Source: Kitasatospora cineracea (lineage in GTDB: Bacteria; Actinomycetota; Actinomycetes; Streptomycetales; Streptomycetaceae). From it: DNA of 64,000 nucleotides. How positions within the stretch are numbered: position 1 is the first letter of the stretch; every line of letters starts with the position of its first letter. The stretch is from contig NZ_RJVJ01000001.1 in assembly GCF_003751605.1 (NCBI RefSeq), forward strand, positions 5,394,001 to 5,458,000, read 5' to 3'. The notes under the pieces were generated by a model. It had not been told where the DNA came from. It did no database searches and saw only the letters and a list, made by a program, of their open reading frames with translations. Made by a program: the position numbers and the translations under genes. Shown here piece after piece: positions 27,001 through 35,083 of this stretch.

Positions 27001-27171
27001 GTCCGGGCTCCAGTGCAGGATCCGGCCGTCCGCGGCGATCAGGGCCGTGGCGACCGGGATCGCCAGCAGGCCGTCCGGCACCGGCGCACCGCCCGCCGTG
27101 AGCGGGGAGGTGGGACGGCTCCGGGGGATCGTGCGCTGCTGCCCGGCGTCCATCTGGTTCTCGGCATCCAT
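24055..27171 (-). CDS. PAS-PAS-GAF-GAF-PP2C-HATPase regulator (SpoIIE-type phosphatase with anti-sigma kinase domain)
   Basis: 1038 residues. Two PAS domains (about 40-160 and 165-290), two GAF domains (about 300-475 and 495-680), a PP2C/SpoIIE phosphatase (about 690-900; GDEIGGDWFDVV and GDVMGHG hold metal-binding Asp residues, and GQDDVAV closes the site) and a RsbW-like HATPase (about 905-1035; ELLANAVLHAG and DEGGRGMLLI). Such proteins set phosphorylation of anti-anti-sigma factors in response to small molecules, light or redox. Both GAF domains are introduced by the same sequence, AEAAQQRLALLNEASTRIGT. The signal is unknown. Confidence 0.9.
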   Translation of the reverse strand: MDAENQMDAGQQRTIPRSRPTSPLTAGGAPVPDGLLAIPVATALIAADGRILHWSPDAEALLGFPADLAVGTRAADILVGPERRPAALELFARILSGRAWSGVFPVRHRDGHLVRLDFRTFPVLDREGSPMVLAVASDVSEVRRLAADLAVLDGFFTQSPVGMAVYDTDMRYVRLNEALARINGLPVEQHLGRRLSEVLPGIDGRAAEETMRRVLADGQPVVDARTHGWTAADPDHEHAWSVSSFRLEQPDGTVLGVSTTVVDITERFEAEGAAEAAQQRLALLNEASTRIGTTLDLATTARELAETAAPSLADTVVVEVLDALVRGEPAALPGRGDRSAVLRRLAFHTVPGSGMSSIAPADTVQRLHPSTPYAWALSHGRPVLVPRTDGAAMSWFTDDPVRGGAIRAQGVRSMMVVPLIARGAAIGTATFFRSRTETPYGQADLALAGELAARAAVSIDNALLYTRERDAAEQRQRALEAAEAAQQRLALLNEASTRIGTTLDLTITAQELVDVVIPRFADFVTVDIREAVLTGEDPEPVPESGSVPLRAVAVGEREDGLLLTGAADEVGETTHSAKLYAQAMRTGRSILVPHVDEFELRRIVAHPDRVQPGLDAGIHSYLMVPLLARGQVLGGVEFVRLANPEPFTPADRALGEELAARAAVCIDNARLYRRERDTALTLQRSLLPQDVHHTPGLEIAHRYLPSTVGDEIGGDWFDVVPLTGGRVALIVGDVMGHGIRAAATMGQLRTVARTLVTLDLDPARVLRRLDEATAQLGEGQFATCVCAVFDPVDEECILASAGHLPPVVSERDGQARLVTPPPGAPLGVGGVPFESVRFPLRTDGLLVLYTDGLVERRGQDLDEGLELLRETVTHRQSTLERGCDAVLGALGATMGQDDVAVIMAHAGPVGADRLATLALSGDPALLRHAREFTRRTLADWGLGSLVEPVVLLAGELLANAVLHAGSPLQLRLFRGSLLTVEVSDADSREPRLRPVGEHDEGGRGMLLINELAHRWGSRATRDGKVVWFEMELPVRSSH
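25657..25731 (-). repeat. 75-bp direct repeat, copy 1 (inside the PP2C gene)
   Basis: Identical base for base to 26281-26355, 624 bp away. It encodes the linker helix before the second GAF domain. Confidence 0.95.
26281..26355 (-). repeat. 75-bp direct repeat, copy 2 (inside the PP2C gene)
   Basis: Second copy, encoding the linker helix before the first GAF domain. The 624-bp offset is a multiple of three (208 codons), so recombination between copies would delete one GAF unit in frame. Confidence 0.95.
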
Positions 27172-27305
27172 CCGGCCACCTACCGTTCGGGGGCGGGTAC
27201 CGCCCTGCCATCGTCGCACGGCGGGCCGCCCGAGCCCAGACGGGTGACTTGCCGCTAGGGTGACCCGGATGGACACCCGCCGGAGGCACCCCGGGGCGGC
27301 GCACG

Positions 27306-28265
27306 GTGGTGCGTAGGAAACCCGCCCCCGTCAGCCCGCTGCCGCAGCGCGACGGCATCGACCCCGTCCACGTCAGGCTGCCGCTCGAGGGCGGCTGGCC
27401 CACCGTGCGCGCCTACCTCGAGGAGCGCTACGGCGCCGCCGCCGGGGACGGACGGATCGCCGCCATGCTCGCGGCCGGCGAGTTCGTCGACCCGGACGGG
27501 CCGGTCACCGACGGCACGCCCTACCGGCCCGGCGGCCACGTCTGGTTCCACCGCGAACCCGGACCGCCCGAACCCGTGGTGCCCTTCCCGGTCGAGGTCC
27601 TGCACCGCGACGAGCGGATCGTGGTCGCCGACAAGCCGCACTTCCTCGCCACCACCCCGCGCGGCAGCCACGCCACCGAGACCGCCCTCGCCCGGCTGCG
27701 CCGCGACCTCGACCTGCCCCGGCTCAGCCCCGCCCACCGCCTGGACCGGCTCACCGCAGGCGTGGTGCTCTTCGTCGCCGACCCCGCGCTGCGCGGCGCC
27801 TACCAGGGCCTGTTCGAACGCCGCGAGGTCGTCAAGGAGTACGAGGCCGTCGCCCGCCACGAGGAGGCCGCGGCGGCGCTGCTGCCGACCGTGGTGCGCA
27901 GCCGCATCCGCAAGGACCGCGGCCGGCTCGACGCCTACGAGGAGCCCGGCGAGCCCAACGCGGAGAGCTGGATCGAACTGGTCGGGGCGCGCGGCGGCCT
28001 GGGCCGCTACCGGCTCGCCCCGCGCACCGGGCGCACCCACCAGCTGCGGGTGCACATGAACCGGCTGGGGCTGCCGATCCTGGGCGACCCGCTCTACCCC
28101 GAGGTGCTGGCCGGGGACGTCCCCGAGGACTACCGGCGCCCGCTCCAGCTGCTGGCCCGCTCGCTGGAGTTCACCGACCCGGTGGGCGGGGAGCGGCGGC
28201 GCTTCGTCAGCGGACGGGTGCTGGCGGCCTGGCAGGACCCCGAGGGCTGGGCGGCGGCGGGGTAG
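27306..28265 (+). CDS. RluA-family RNA pseudouridine synthase
   Basis: 319 residues from GTG 27306 (GTG 27309 is the alternative). HRLDRLTAG holds the catalytic Asp; PRTGRTHQLRVHM and LGDPLYP are the usual RluA motifs further on. The N-terminal 90 residues replace the S4 domain with a related basic module (VRAYLEERYG). It isomerises uridine in rRNA or tRNA; the target cannot be inferred. It is divergent from the large PP2C regulator, with about 135 bp between, and is not part of an operon. Confidence 0.88.
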   Translation: MVRRKPAPVSPLPQRDGIDPVHVRLPLEGGWPTVRAYLEERYGAAAGDGRIAAMLAAGEFVDPDGPVTDGTPYRPGGHVWFHREPGPPEPVVPFPVEVLHRDERIVVADKPHFLATTPRGSHATETALARLRRDLDLPRLSPAHRLDRLTAGVVLFVADPALRGAYQGLFERREVVKEYEAVARHEEAAAALLPTVVRSRIRKDRGRLDAYEEPGEPNAESWIELVGARGGLGRYRLAPRTGRTHQLRVHMNRLGLPILGDPLYPEVLAGDVPEDYRRPLQLLARSLEFTDPVGGERRRFVSGRVLAAWQDPEGWAAAG

Positions 28266-28305
28266 GACGGCCGGGCGGCCGGAGCGGGGCGGCTGACCGC
28301 CTGGC

Positions 28306-28425
28306 ACGGGCTCCCGCGCAGGCGGACGGGCTCCCGCGGGGCCGGACGGGCTCCCAGGCGGGCGAGCGGGCTGCCGCGGGGTTGGACGGGCTCCCAGGCA
28401 GGCGGGCGGCCTCCCGCGGGGTCGG
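28306..28425. repeat. Six tandem 20-bp GC-rich repeats
   Basis: Six back-to-back 20-mers, the clearest reading ACGGGCTCCCGCGGGGCCGG, with a few substitutions between units, in the intergenic region after the pseudouridine synthase and before the AurF-like promoter. Units 1-2 are nearly identical, and a CAGG variant occurs in units 3 and 5. Confidence 0.85.
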
Positions 28426-28450
28426 CGACGGCCGCTTTGCGCGCGGTGTA

Positions 28451-28479
28451 TTGACGGGAAGTCTAATAACTTCTACCTT
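28451..28479 (+). promoter_or_regulatory. Promoter with embedded inverted repeat upstream of the AurF-like gene
   Basis: TTGACG (28451-28456), a 17-bp spacer and TACCTT (28474-28479) form a good HrdB-type promoter. The spacer contains GAAGT-6 nt-ACTTC (28458-28473), a perfect 5-bp inverted repeat well placed for a repressor. The start codon is about 47 nt from the predicted transcription start. Confidence 0.6.
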
Positions 28480-28531
28480 CACGGCAGTGCCACCACTCCA
28501 CCCTCCACGCCCCCACCGCGAAGGAGCCGGC

Positions 28532-29446
28532 ATGCCGCCCCAGCCCGCCTCCACCCAGTCCGCCCGCACCGCCCCCGACCGGGAGCGCACTGCCGAACGC
28601 CTGCTCGCCTCCTCCGCGAAGCTCTCGTTCAACCCCCTCAAGGACGTCGACTGGGACGCCGACCCCGTCCCCGGGGCCTACTACTGTCCGCCCCGCCACC
28701 TCTCCCTCTACGGCACCGACCTCTGGGAGCGGATGACCGACGAGGAGCGGATCGAACTCTCCAAGCACGAGGTCGCCTCCATCGCCAGCGTCGGCATCTG
28801 GTTCGAGGAGATCCTCATGCAGATGCTGCTGCGCCACGCCTTCGACCGGGACCCGACCAGCAACCACGTCCAGTACGCGCTCACCGAGATCGCCGACGAG
28901 TGCCGGCACTCGATCATGTTCGCCCGGATGATCGCCAAGATGGGCGTCCCCGCGTACGGCGCCGGATTCGTCGCGCACAACCTCGGCCGGCTGTTCAAGG
29001 CGATCTCCACCCACAGCCAGACCTTCGGCGGCACCATGTACGTCGAGGAGATCCTGGACGCCTTCCAGCGCGAGGTGATGAACGACGACACCCTCCAGCC
29101 GCTCACCCGCCAGGTCTCCCGGATCCACGTCATCGAAGAGGCCCGGCACATCAGCTACGCCCGCGAGGAACTGGTCCGCAAGCGCCTCGGCCCGGTCCGC
29201 CGCCGGTACGAGCAGCTGTTCATCGGACTGATCGTCTACTACGCCACCACCGCGCTGATCCACCCCCGGCTGTACGCCGCCGTCGGCATCGAGCCGAAGA
29301 CCGGCCGGGCCGTCGCCCGGGCCAACCCCCACTGGCGGGCCACCAAGGTCGAGATGGCGCAGAAGGTGGTTTCCGTCCTGGACCGGGCCGGACTGGTCGG
29401 CCGGACCAACCGCTGGCTGCTGCGCGCCGCCGGGGTGGTGGCCTGA
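28532..29446 (+). CDS. AurF-like diiron oxygenase
   Basis: 304 residues; GAAGGAG precedes ATG 28532. The four-helix diiron core shows EEILMQM, then EIADECRHSIMFARM and later HVIEEARHISYAREE, i.e. the two ExxH-type iron-ligand pairs of the AurF/CmlI family of N-oxygenases, which oxidise arylamines to nitro compounds or hydroxylate. No biosynthetic cluster surrounds it, and genomic AurF homologues of this kind often have unknown substrates. Expression probably follows the operator-bearing promoter just upstream. Confidence 0.85.
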   Translation: MPPQPASTQSARTAPDRERTAERLLASSAKLSFNPLKDVDWDADPVPGAYYCPPRHLSLYGTDLWERMTDEERIELSKHEVASIASVGIWFEEILMQMLLRHAFDRDPTSNHVQYALTEIADECRHSIMFARMIAKMGVPAYGAGFVAHNLGRLFKAISTHSQTFGGTMYVEEILDAFQREVMNDDTLQPLTRQVSRIHVIEEARHISYAREELVRKRLGPVRRRYEQLFIGLIVYYATTALIHPRLYAAVGIEPKTGRAVARANPHWRATKVEMAQKVVSVLDRAGLVGRTNRWLLRAAGVVA

Positions 29447-29607
29447 GTCGACGGCCGCAGGGTGTCCGGTCGCGGGTCGACGGTCGCCGGGCCGGACGGC
29501 GGCTCGAGGCGGACGGGAATCGTGACCGTCCGGTGGTGATGTGGCCTTCCGGTGTTCGAGCGGCGCGGATACAGTGCGTCGTCACCGAACCACCGGGGGG
29601 TCCGTTC

Positions 29608-30822
29608 ATGCGCCGCACCACGGCCGGCTCAACCGCCGCCACCGTCACCGCCACCGCCGTCCTGCTGCTCGGCACCGTCGCCGGATGCGGCGGCCCGGCA
29701 CCGTCCGCGGACCGCGCCGCCCCCACCGCCGGGGGCACGCCGGTCTCCACCCCGCCCGGTCCGTCCACCTCGGCGGCCCCGTCCGAGCAGCCGACGGCAG
29801 GGCAGCCGACGGCGGGACAGCCGACGGCGGGGCCGTCCGCCGGAACGGGGAGCGAGGCGCCGGAGAACGCCGGCGCGGGCGGCAGCATCACGGTGGCGTT
29901 CGCCGGGGACGTCCACTTCGAGGGCCGGACCGCCGCCCGGCTCGGCGCGACCAAGGCCGACACCGCGCTCGGCCCGATCTCCGCGACGCTCTCCGCGGCC
30001 GACCTGGCGGTGCTCAACCTGGAGACCGCGATCACCTCCCGCGGCAGGGCCGAGCCCAAGACCTACACCTTCCGCACCACGCCCAAGGCGCTCGACGCGC
30101 TCAAGGGCGCCGGCGTCGACGTGGTCTCCCAGGCCAACAACCACGCCGTCGACTTCGGCCCCGACGGACTCGCCGACACCCTCGCCGCCAAGGCCGCCTC
30201 CCCGGTACCCGTGATCGGCATCGGCAAGGACGCCGAGGAGGCGTACGCCCCCCACGTCAGCACGGTGCGCGGTGTGAAGGTCGCCGTGCTGGCGGCCAGC
30301 CAGGTCAACGAGATCACCAACCAGAAGTGGCGGGCCGGCGCGCACAAGCCGGGCATCGCGTCCGCCCTCGACGAGGCCGCGCTGCTGCGCGCCGTCACCG
30401 GGGCGAAGGCGCAGGCGCCGGTGGTCCTGGTCTACCTGCACTGGGGCGACGAAGGCGTGGCCTGCCCGACCCGCGCGCAGACCTCACTCGCCAAGAAGCT
30501 CGCCGACGCCGGGGCGACCGCCGTGGTCGGCACCCACGCCCACACCATGCTCGGCGCGGGCATGCTCGGGAAGACCTACGTGTCGTACGGCTTCGGCAAC
30601 TTCCTCTGGTACGGCACCTCGAACTACACCGCCTCCGACGAGACCGGCGTCACCACGATCACCGTCACCGCCGACGGCCGCGTCACCGGCGAGACCTTCA
30701 CCCCCGCGCACATCGACGGCCGCGGCGTGCCCGTCCCGCAGGGCGGCAGCGCGGCGAAGGCCGCCCAGCAGCGCCGCGACGGCCTGCGCGGCTGCACCGG
30801 CCTGGCCGCCGTCCCGAAGTGA
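29608..30822 (+). CDS. CapA-family lipoprotein, metallophosphatase fold
   Basis: 404 residues. Lipobox TVAGC near residue 27; a disordered linker with three perfect 15-bp repeats encoding QPTAG; then the CapA domain: FAGDVHFEG, LNLETAITSRG, QANNHAVDFG, LHWGDEG, GTHAHTML and GFGNFLWYG, which hold the His/Asp/Asn metal ligands. CapA-like proteins act in capsular poly-gamma-glutamate systems, but no capB/C lies nearby, so the substrate is open. Monocistronic; it converges on the rpf gene with 22 bp between stops. Confidence 0.87.
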   Translation: MRRTTAGSTAATVTATAVLLLGTVAGCGGPAPSADRAAPTAGGTPVSTPPGPSTSAAPSEQPTAGQPTAGQPTAGPSAGTGSEAPENAGAGGSITVAFAGDVHFEGRTAARLGATKADTALGPISATLSAADLAVLNLETAITSRGRAEPKTYTFRTTPKALDALKGAGVDVVSQANNHAVDFGPDGLADTLAAKAASPVPVIGIGKDAEEAYAPHVSTVRGVKVAVLAASQVNEITNQKWRAGAHKPGIASALDEAALLRAVTGAKAQAPVVLVYLHWGDEGVACPTRAQTSLAKKLADAGATAVVGTHAHTMLGAGMLGKTYVSYGFGNFLWYGTSNYTASDETGVTTITVTADGRVTGETFTPAHIDGRGVPVPQGGSAAKAAQQRRDGLRGCTGLAAVPK

Positions 30823-30844
30823 CGGCGGCCGGGCCGGGCGCCGG

Positions 30845-32101
30845 TCAGCCCAGGTTCAGCACCTGGCCGGGACGGATCAGGTCCGGATTCTCCCCGACCG
30901 TCTGCTGGTTCGACTCGTAGAGCTCGGACCAGCCGCCGCCCAGGTCGTGGTTGCGGGCGATCGAGGCCAGCGTGTCGCCGGGGCCCACGGTGTACGGCTG
31001 CGCGGACGGCGCCTGGGCCTGGGCCGGGGGCGTCGACTCGGCCGGGGCGGCCGGCGTGGCGGACGCGTCCGCGGCGGCGGTGGCGCCGCTGCCCGTGCCC
31101 GGAGCGGTCGGGCTGCCGGTGGTGGGCGTCGCGGTGGGGGTGGTGGCGCTGTCGGTGCTGCCGGCACCGGTGCCGGTGGACGGGCTGGGCGAGGCGGTGC
31201 CCGTTCCCGTTCCCGTGCCCGGGAGGGTGGGCAGCACGGTCCCGTTGCCGCCGTCGGCGGGCGTGCCCGGGCTGGGGGTGGTGGGCGTGCCCGGGCTGGG
31301 CGTGGCGGTCGGGTCGGTCGGGTCGGTCGGCAGCAGCGGGAGGCCGGGGGAGACCGGCGGGACGGTCGGGGTGGCCGAGGCGTCCGGGGCAGGGGTGGTC
31401 GGGGCCGGCGTGACCGGGGTGGCCGGGGTCTCCGTGGCGGGCGCGCTGGGCTGCGGCTGGGGGTGCGCCAGCTGCATGTAGCGCTCGTACAGGCTCTGGT
31501 GGCTGGTCCAGAACCAGGCGCCGTTCTTCTCGTACCAGTACACGTGCGAGACCGGGTCGTAGCCGGGGAGGCCGGAGAACACCGGCGCGCTCTTCCCGTC
31601 CGGGACGGTGCTGCCGTCCGCGGCGGCGTTGACCGCCGCGACGCCGCGGGCGCCGCGCAGCGAACCCGTCTCGTCCGCCGAGTCGTTGTCGTCGACGACG
31701 CCCGGCGCGCTGGCGGTGTTCAGGCCCGCGTCGTCCGCGCACGCCGACCAGGGGGACGGGCCCTCGGTGGCCAGGATGCGTTCGGCGACGGCGATCTGCT
31801 GGCTGCGGGTGGCGCCGTTCGGCAGCGCCGAGTACTGGGTGCCGCCGTAGTCGGTCCAGCGCTGGGCGTTGATCCCCAGGCCGCCGTAGCCGCCGTTGCC
31901 CTGGTCGGAGTTCCAGTTCCCGCCGCTTTCGCAGTCGGCGACCCGGTCCCAGACCGCGCTGGGGGCGGCGTGCGCGCCGGTCACGGCGAGCAGCGGCAGG
32001 GCGATGCCGACACCGGCCACACCGGCTGCGGCGATCGCCCGCTCGGCGGCCTTCTCCGTCGGGCCCTGCCGGCGGTGACGTCCCGAACCCGTGAAGAGCA
32101 T
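30845..32101 (-). CDS. Resuscitation-promoting factor (Rpf) with C-terminal LysM, RpfA-like
   Basis: 418 residues. Signal peptide (about 20-46), then the Rpf transglycosylase domain VWDRVADCESGGNW with catalytic Glu58, GLGINAQRWTDYGG and QIAVAERILATEGPSPWSAC. A middle segment (VYWYEKNGAWFWTSH) is unusual for the family. A long Pro/Thr/Ser linker leads to a LysM domain (YTVGPGDTLASIARNH). The enzyme cleaves peptidoglycan and promotes spore germination and resuscitation. In Streptomyces, rpfA is a known target of c-di-AMP through a ydaO riboswitch, and one lies directly upstream here. GGAGAGG precedes ATG 32101. Confidence 0.9.
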   Translation of the reverse strand: MLFTGSGRHRRQGPTEKAAERAIAAAGVAGVGIALPLLAVTGAHAAPSAVWDRVADCESGGNWNSDQGNGGYGGLGINAQRWTDYGGTQYSALPNGATRSQQIAVAERILATEGPSPWSACADDAGLNTASAPGVVDDNDSADETGSLRGARGVAAVNAAADGSTVPDGKSAPVFSGLPGYDPVSHVYWYEKNGAWFWTSHQSLYERYMQLAHPQPQPSAPATETPATPVTPAPTTPAPDASATPTVPPVSPGLPLLPTDPTDPTATPSPGTPTTPSPGTPADGGNGTVLPTLPGTGTGTGTASPSPSTGTGAGSTDSATTPTATPTTGSPTAPGTGSGATAAADASATPAAPAESTPPAQAQAPSAQPYTVGPGDTLASIARNHDLGGGWSELYESNQQTVGENPDLIRPGQVLNLG

Positions 32102-32117
32102 GCGAGATCCTCTCCGC

Positions 32118-32296
32118 ACGCCTACGGGGTGAGCTGTCGGGTTCGGGCCGGGAGGGAGGCCCGGCCGTCGCGCCCCGGTCATCCGGCGCGGACGGCTTCA
32201 CCCCTAGCCGTGGGGGATGGCAACTAACGTGGTTCCCCCGTCCCTGCCCAAGGGTTGTGGTGGTCGACCCGCAACGCGGTGGACAGGGCTCGGCGT
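32118..32296 (-). ncRNA. ydaO/yuaA c-di-AMP riboswitch
   Basis: On the minus strand the element begins ACGCCGAGCCCTGTCC, has the internal GGGGGAACCA and GGGGTGAAGCC blocks, and ends CCCGAACCCGACAGCTCAC then GTAGGCGT; ACGCC pairs with GGCGT to form P1. These are the ydaO conserved blocks. The 3' end of P1 lies only about 17 nt before ATG 32101, next to the GGAGAGG ribosome site. High c-di-AMP is expected to lower rpf expression. Confidence 0.87.
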
Positions 32297-32333
32297 TGTC
32301 GCGCGCGGGGGCCCGGCGGTGCGGGCCGGGACG

Positions 32334-32363
32334 AGCCTATTCACTCGAACGTGGCAATCACAA
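32334..32363 (-). promoter_or_regulatory. Candidate promoter for the ydaO-rpf transcript
   Basis: Minus strand TTGTGA (32363-32358), an 18-bp spacer and TAGGCT (32339-32334). Transcription would begin about 30 nt before the aptamer. Confidence 0.4.
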
Positions 32364-32714
32364 GCGCGTCGCGCCCGGATCACGCCTCCGTCACGCCGGG
32401 CCCTGCGTGGTGTGTGAACGACCTGTTGACGGTGGCTCGGGCGGGGGAGCGGTCGGCGGATCGGCTGGAGAAGTCTGGCCGATCGGTGGGATTGGGGCGG
32501 AGGGGAGTGGGGTAGGCAGGGGCCCCGATCCGTCGGCGGCGATGGTCGTGGACCGCCAACTTGCCTGCTGAGACGGCGAATTGGAGAGAATCGGGGCATT
32601 CGCGGCGTTGCGGATAAATGATGCGACAGGGGGTCGGCGGGCTTCCTACGATCGCCGTGCTCGCTGTTCCGGTGGGTGCGTGGTCGGATCCGTCGAATTT
32701 GTTGGGGAGGTTCT
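32364..32714. other. Intergenic DNA between the rpf promoter and the MFS gene
   Basis: About 350 bp of lower GC content than its surroundings. The final bases carry GGGGAGG for the MFS start. I see no gene and no convincing promoter, although the MFS gene must be transcribed from here. Confidence 0.4.
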
Positions 32715-34067
32715 GTGGGTGCCTTGATTCCTGAAGTGCTCCGCACCGAACGCCGGTTCGCCAGGCTGTTCGTCGGCCAGTCGCTGTCGGTCCTGGGAGA
32801 CCGGGTGTCGTTTGTCGCGCTGCCCTTCGCCGTGCTGTCGATCGGCGGCTCGGCCGCCGACGTCGGGTTGGTCACGGCCGCCGGACTGCTCCCGCTGCTG
32901 GTGTTCACGCTCGCCGGAGGCGTCTGGGCGGACCGGATGCCGAGACAGTGGATCATGCTGGCCTCCGATCTGCTGCGGTGCGCCGTCCAGACCGCCGCCG
33001 CGGTGCTGCTGCTCACCGGCACCGCCCGGGTCGGGCTGCTGGCGCTGCTGATGGCGGTGTTCGGTGTCGCGGACGCCTTCTTCCTCCCCGCCTCCACCGG
33101 GCTGCTGCCCCTGCTCGTCCCCGCCGACCGCCTCCGCGAGGCGAACGCGCTGCGCGGCTTCGTGCAGTCGACGGGGCTGGTGGTCGGGCCCGCACTGGCC
33201 GGTCTGCTGATCGCGGCGGTCGGGCCCGGCGGCGCGCTGGCGGTGGACGCCGCGAGTTTCGCGGTCAGCGCCGCCGTGCTGGCCAGGTTGGGCACGGTGG
33301 ACGGTACGGCCACCACGGGCGGCGCGGGCGGCGTCGACGGCGGGGCGGAGCGGGCCGAGCGGCTCGGCTTCCTGGCCGAACTCCGGGTCGGCTGGCAGCA
33401 GGTGCGCAGCCGGACGTGGGTGTGGTCGGGGATGCTGGCCATCGCGGTCTACCACGTGGTGGTGCTGCCCTCGGTGTTCGTGCTCGGCCCGGTGCTGGCG
33501 GAGCACGAGTGGGGCGGTGCCGGTGCGTGGACGGTGGTGGTCATCGCGTTCGGCCTCGGCTCGATCGTGGGGGACGTGTGCTCCTACCGCCTGAAACCGG
33601 CCCGTCCGATGGCCGTCGCGGCCGTGGCGATGGCGGTCGCCTCCTGCCAGGCCGCGATCATCGGGTCCGGCGCGCCGGTCTGGGTGATCGCCGCACTGGA
33701 GGCGGTCACGGGTGTGGGCGTGTCCCTGTGCTTCGTGCTCTGGGAGACCTCGCTCCAGGTGCACATACCGGAGCGGGTGCTCTCCCGGGTCAGCTCCTAC
33801 GACCACCTGATCTCCGTCGCCCTGATGCCGCTCGGGCTGGTGCTGGCCGGCCCGCTCTCGGACAGCCTCGGCGTGCGCCCCACGCTGTTCGGGATGACCG
33901 TCCTCGCGGTTCCGGCCGCACTCACCCTCCTCGCGCTGCCCGCCGTCCGCCACCTGCCGGCGAGCCTGCCGTCCGAGTCCGAGTCCGAGTCCGAGTCCGA
34001 GTCCGAGTCCGAGTCCGGGGCTGGGGCTGGGGTCGGGCTGGGGTCTGCGGCGGAAGCGGTGGTGTGA
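32715..34067 (+). CDS. MFS efflux-type transporter with (Ser-Glu)n tail
   Basis: 450 residues from GTG 32715 with GGGGAGG four bases upstream. About 12 membrane helices; LGDRVSFVALPFA and GGVWADRMPRQ match the macrolide/enterobactin-exporter branch of the major facilitator superfamily. The cytosolic C-terminus ends in eight Ser-Glu pairs encoded by perfect hexanucleotide repeats, then Gly/Ala. The substrate is unknown and no regulator is adjacent. Lower expected expression follows from the GTG start, but the ribosome site is strong. Confidence 0.85.
   Translation: MGALIPEVLRTERRFARLFVGQSLSVLGDRVSFVALPFAVLSIGGSAADVGLVTAAGLLPLLVFTLAGGVWADRMPRQWIMLASDLLRCAVQTAAAVLLLTGTARVGLLALLMAVFGVADAFFLPASTGLLPLLVPADRLREANALRGFVQSTGLVVGPALAGLLIAAVGPGGALAVDAASFAVSAAVLARLGTVDGTATTGGAGGVDGGAERAERLGFLAELRVGWQQVRSRTWVWSGMLAIAVYHVVVLPSVFVLGPVLAEHEWGGAGAWTVVVIAFGLGSIVGDVCSYRLKPARPMAVAAVAMAVASCQAAIIGSGAPVWVIAALEAVTGVGVSLCFVLWETSLQVHIPERVLSRVSSYDHLISVALMPLGLVLAGPLSDSLGVRPTLFGMTVLAVPAALTLLALPAVRHLPASLPSESESESESESESESGAGAGVGLGSAAEAVV
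33971..34016 (+). repeat. Hexanucleotide microsatellite (TCCGAG)n at the 3' end of the MFS gene
   Basis: About 7.5 perfect copies of TCCGAG/GAGTCC, coding alternate Ser and Glu in one frame. Copy-number change would alter tail length without breaking the frame. Confidence 0.95.
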
Positions 34068-34330
34068 CGGGGGATGCGCGGTCGGCGCACCGGCCGCGGG
34101 CGTTCTGATCGACGCCTACGGCCTGACCACCGCGATCCGGGCCCATCGCAGCGCTCACCGCGGCGGCCGGCGCCACCGTGGCGGTGGGGATGTGCGAGAC
34201 GCATCCGCGGAGCTGACGCGCCGTCAACGCCGAGGAGGGGACGCCACCGGGCGGGACGGGGCCGGGTGCGGTCAGGGCCGGACCGCTCGCGGCGAACGGA
34301 AGAGGAGGAGGGAATCCGCTCACGGGGAGA

Positions 34331-34939
34331 TCAGAGGAAGAGGGAGAGGACGCCCGACAGCAGGGCCAGGGCCGGTAGGGCGGCGAACCAGACCAGGCCC
34401 AGGCGGAACGGCAGGCTGAGACCGGTCCTCGGGGCCCGGCCGGGGCGTTCGTTGCGGCGGACGGACAGCAGGGCGAGCCCCACGCCGGGAGTGGCGGTGG
34501 CCAGCCACAGGCCGAACAGGAGCTTGGCGATGTCCCCCGCCACGTGACCTGCGCCGACCTCGACGCAGCCGCCGGTGGGGGAGCAGCGGACGCTCAGGAC
34601 AGTGCCCCGGTGGTAGCCGTGGCTGAGGTCGTCGAGCAGCCACTCGCCGTCGACGGTGTCGGCGCTGCCCCGGTCACCGTGGCCGAAGCAGGCGTGCACC
34701 AGGCTCTGTCCGCTGCCGTGGGAGGAACAGGAGTCGATGGTCATCGCCAGGCGCGGGGTGCCCCGCCACCCGGTCTGGTAGCCGAGGTTCCCGGCCGCGC
34801 CGTAGGCGAGGGTGCCGCCGAGCAGGGAGACCAGGAGGAGTGCGAGCACCGCGATGACGGCGGCGCAGCCGGTGCGGGAGCGGGCGCGGAGCGGCCCGGG
34901 TGCGCTCCTCTCCGGGCGGTGCGGTCCGGCTCTGCCCAT
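34331..34939 (-). CDS. Small membrane protein, paralogue of the protein at 52313-52972
   Basis: 202 residues from ATG 34939. A basic N-terminus, one helix (about 25-48), an extracytoplasmic region with two Cys pairs (DSCSSHGSGQSLVHACFGHG; VRCSPTGGC) and two further helices at the C-terminus. The same plan and Cys spacing recur in the protein at 52313-52972, with matching SVRC/TVRC-P-GSC blocks. Disulfide-bonded outer domain likely. I do not recognise a named family and propose no function. Confidence 0.7.
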   Translation of the reverse strand: MGRAGPHRPERSAPGPLRARSRTGCAAVIAVLALLLVSLLGGTLAYGAAGNLGYQTGWRGTPRLAMTIDSCSSHGSGQSLVHACFGHGDRGSADTVDGEWLLDDLSHGYHRGTVLSVRCSPTGGCVEVGAGHVAGDIAKLLFGLWLATATPGVGLALLSVRRNERPGRAPRTGLSLPFRLGLVWFAALPALALLSGVLSLFL

Positions 34940-35083
34940 GGTGGTCCCCCGTCGGTCGGTGGTCGACCGGTCCACCGTAGGGCGCGCCGTCCGGGCCGTG
35001 ACCGGGTTGGCCGGGCCTTTACCGGACCGACGGGGAGAGGCGGTCCGGCACGTCCGCGGCGGCGGGCGGAGCGGGCCGCGGGG

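Noticed and set aside
28306..28425. 20-bp tandem repeats as a CRISPR array
   Set aside because: Units are adjacent without spacers and no cas gene is present.
34068..34330. Possible gene remnant reading VLIDAYGLTTAIRAH on the plus strand
   Set aside because: Only about 15 residues look coding and no family motif follows; not enough to annotate.
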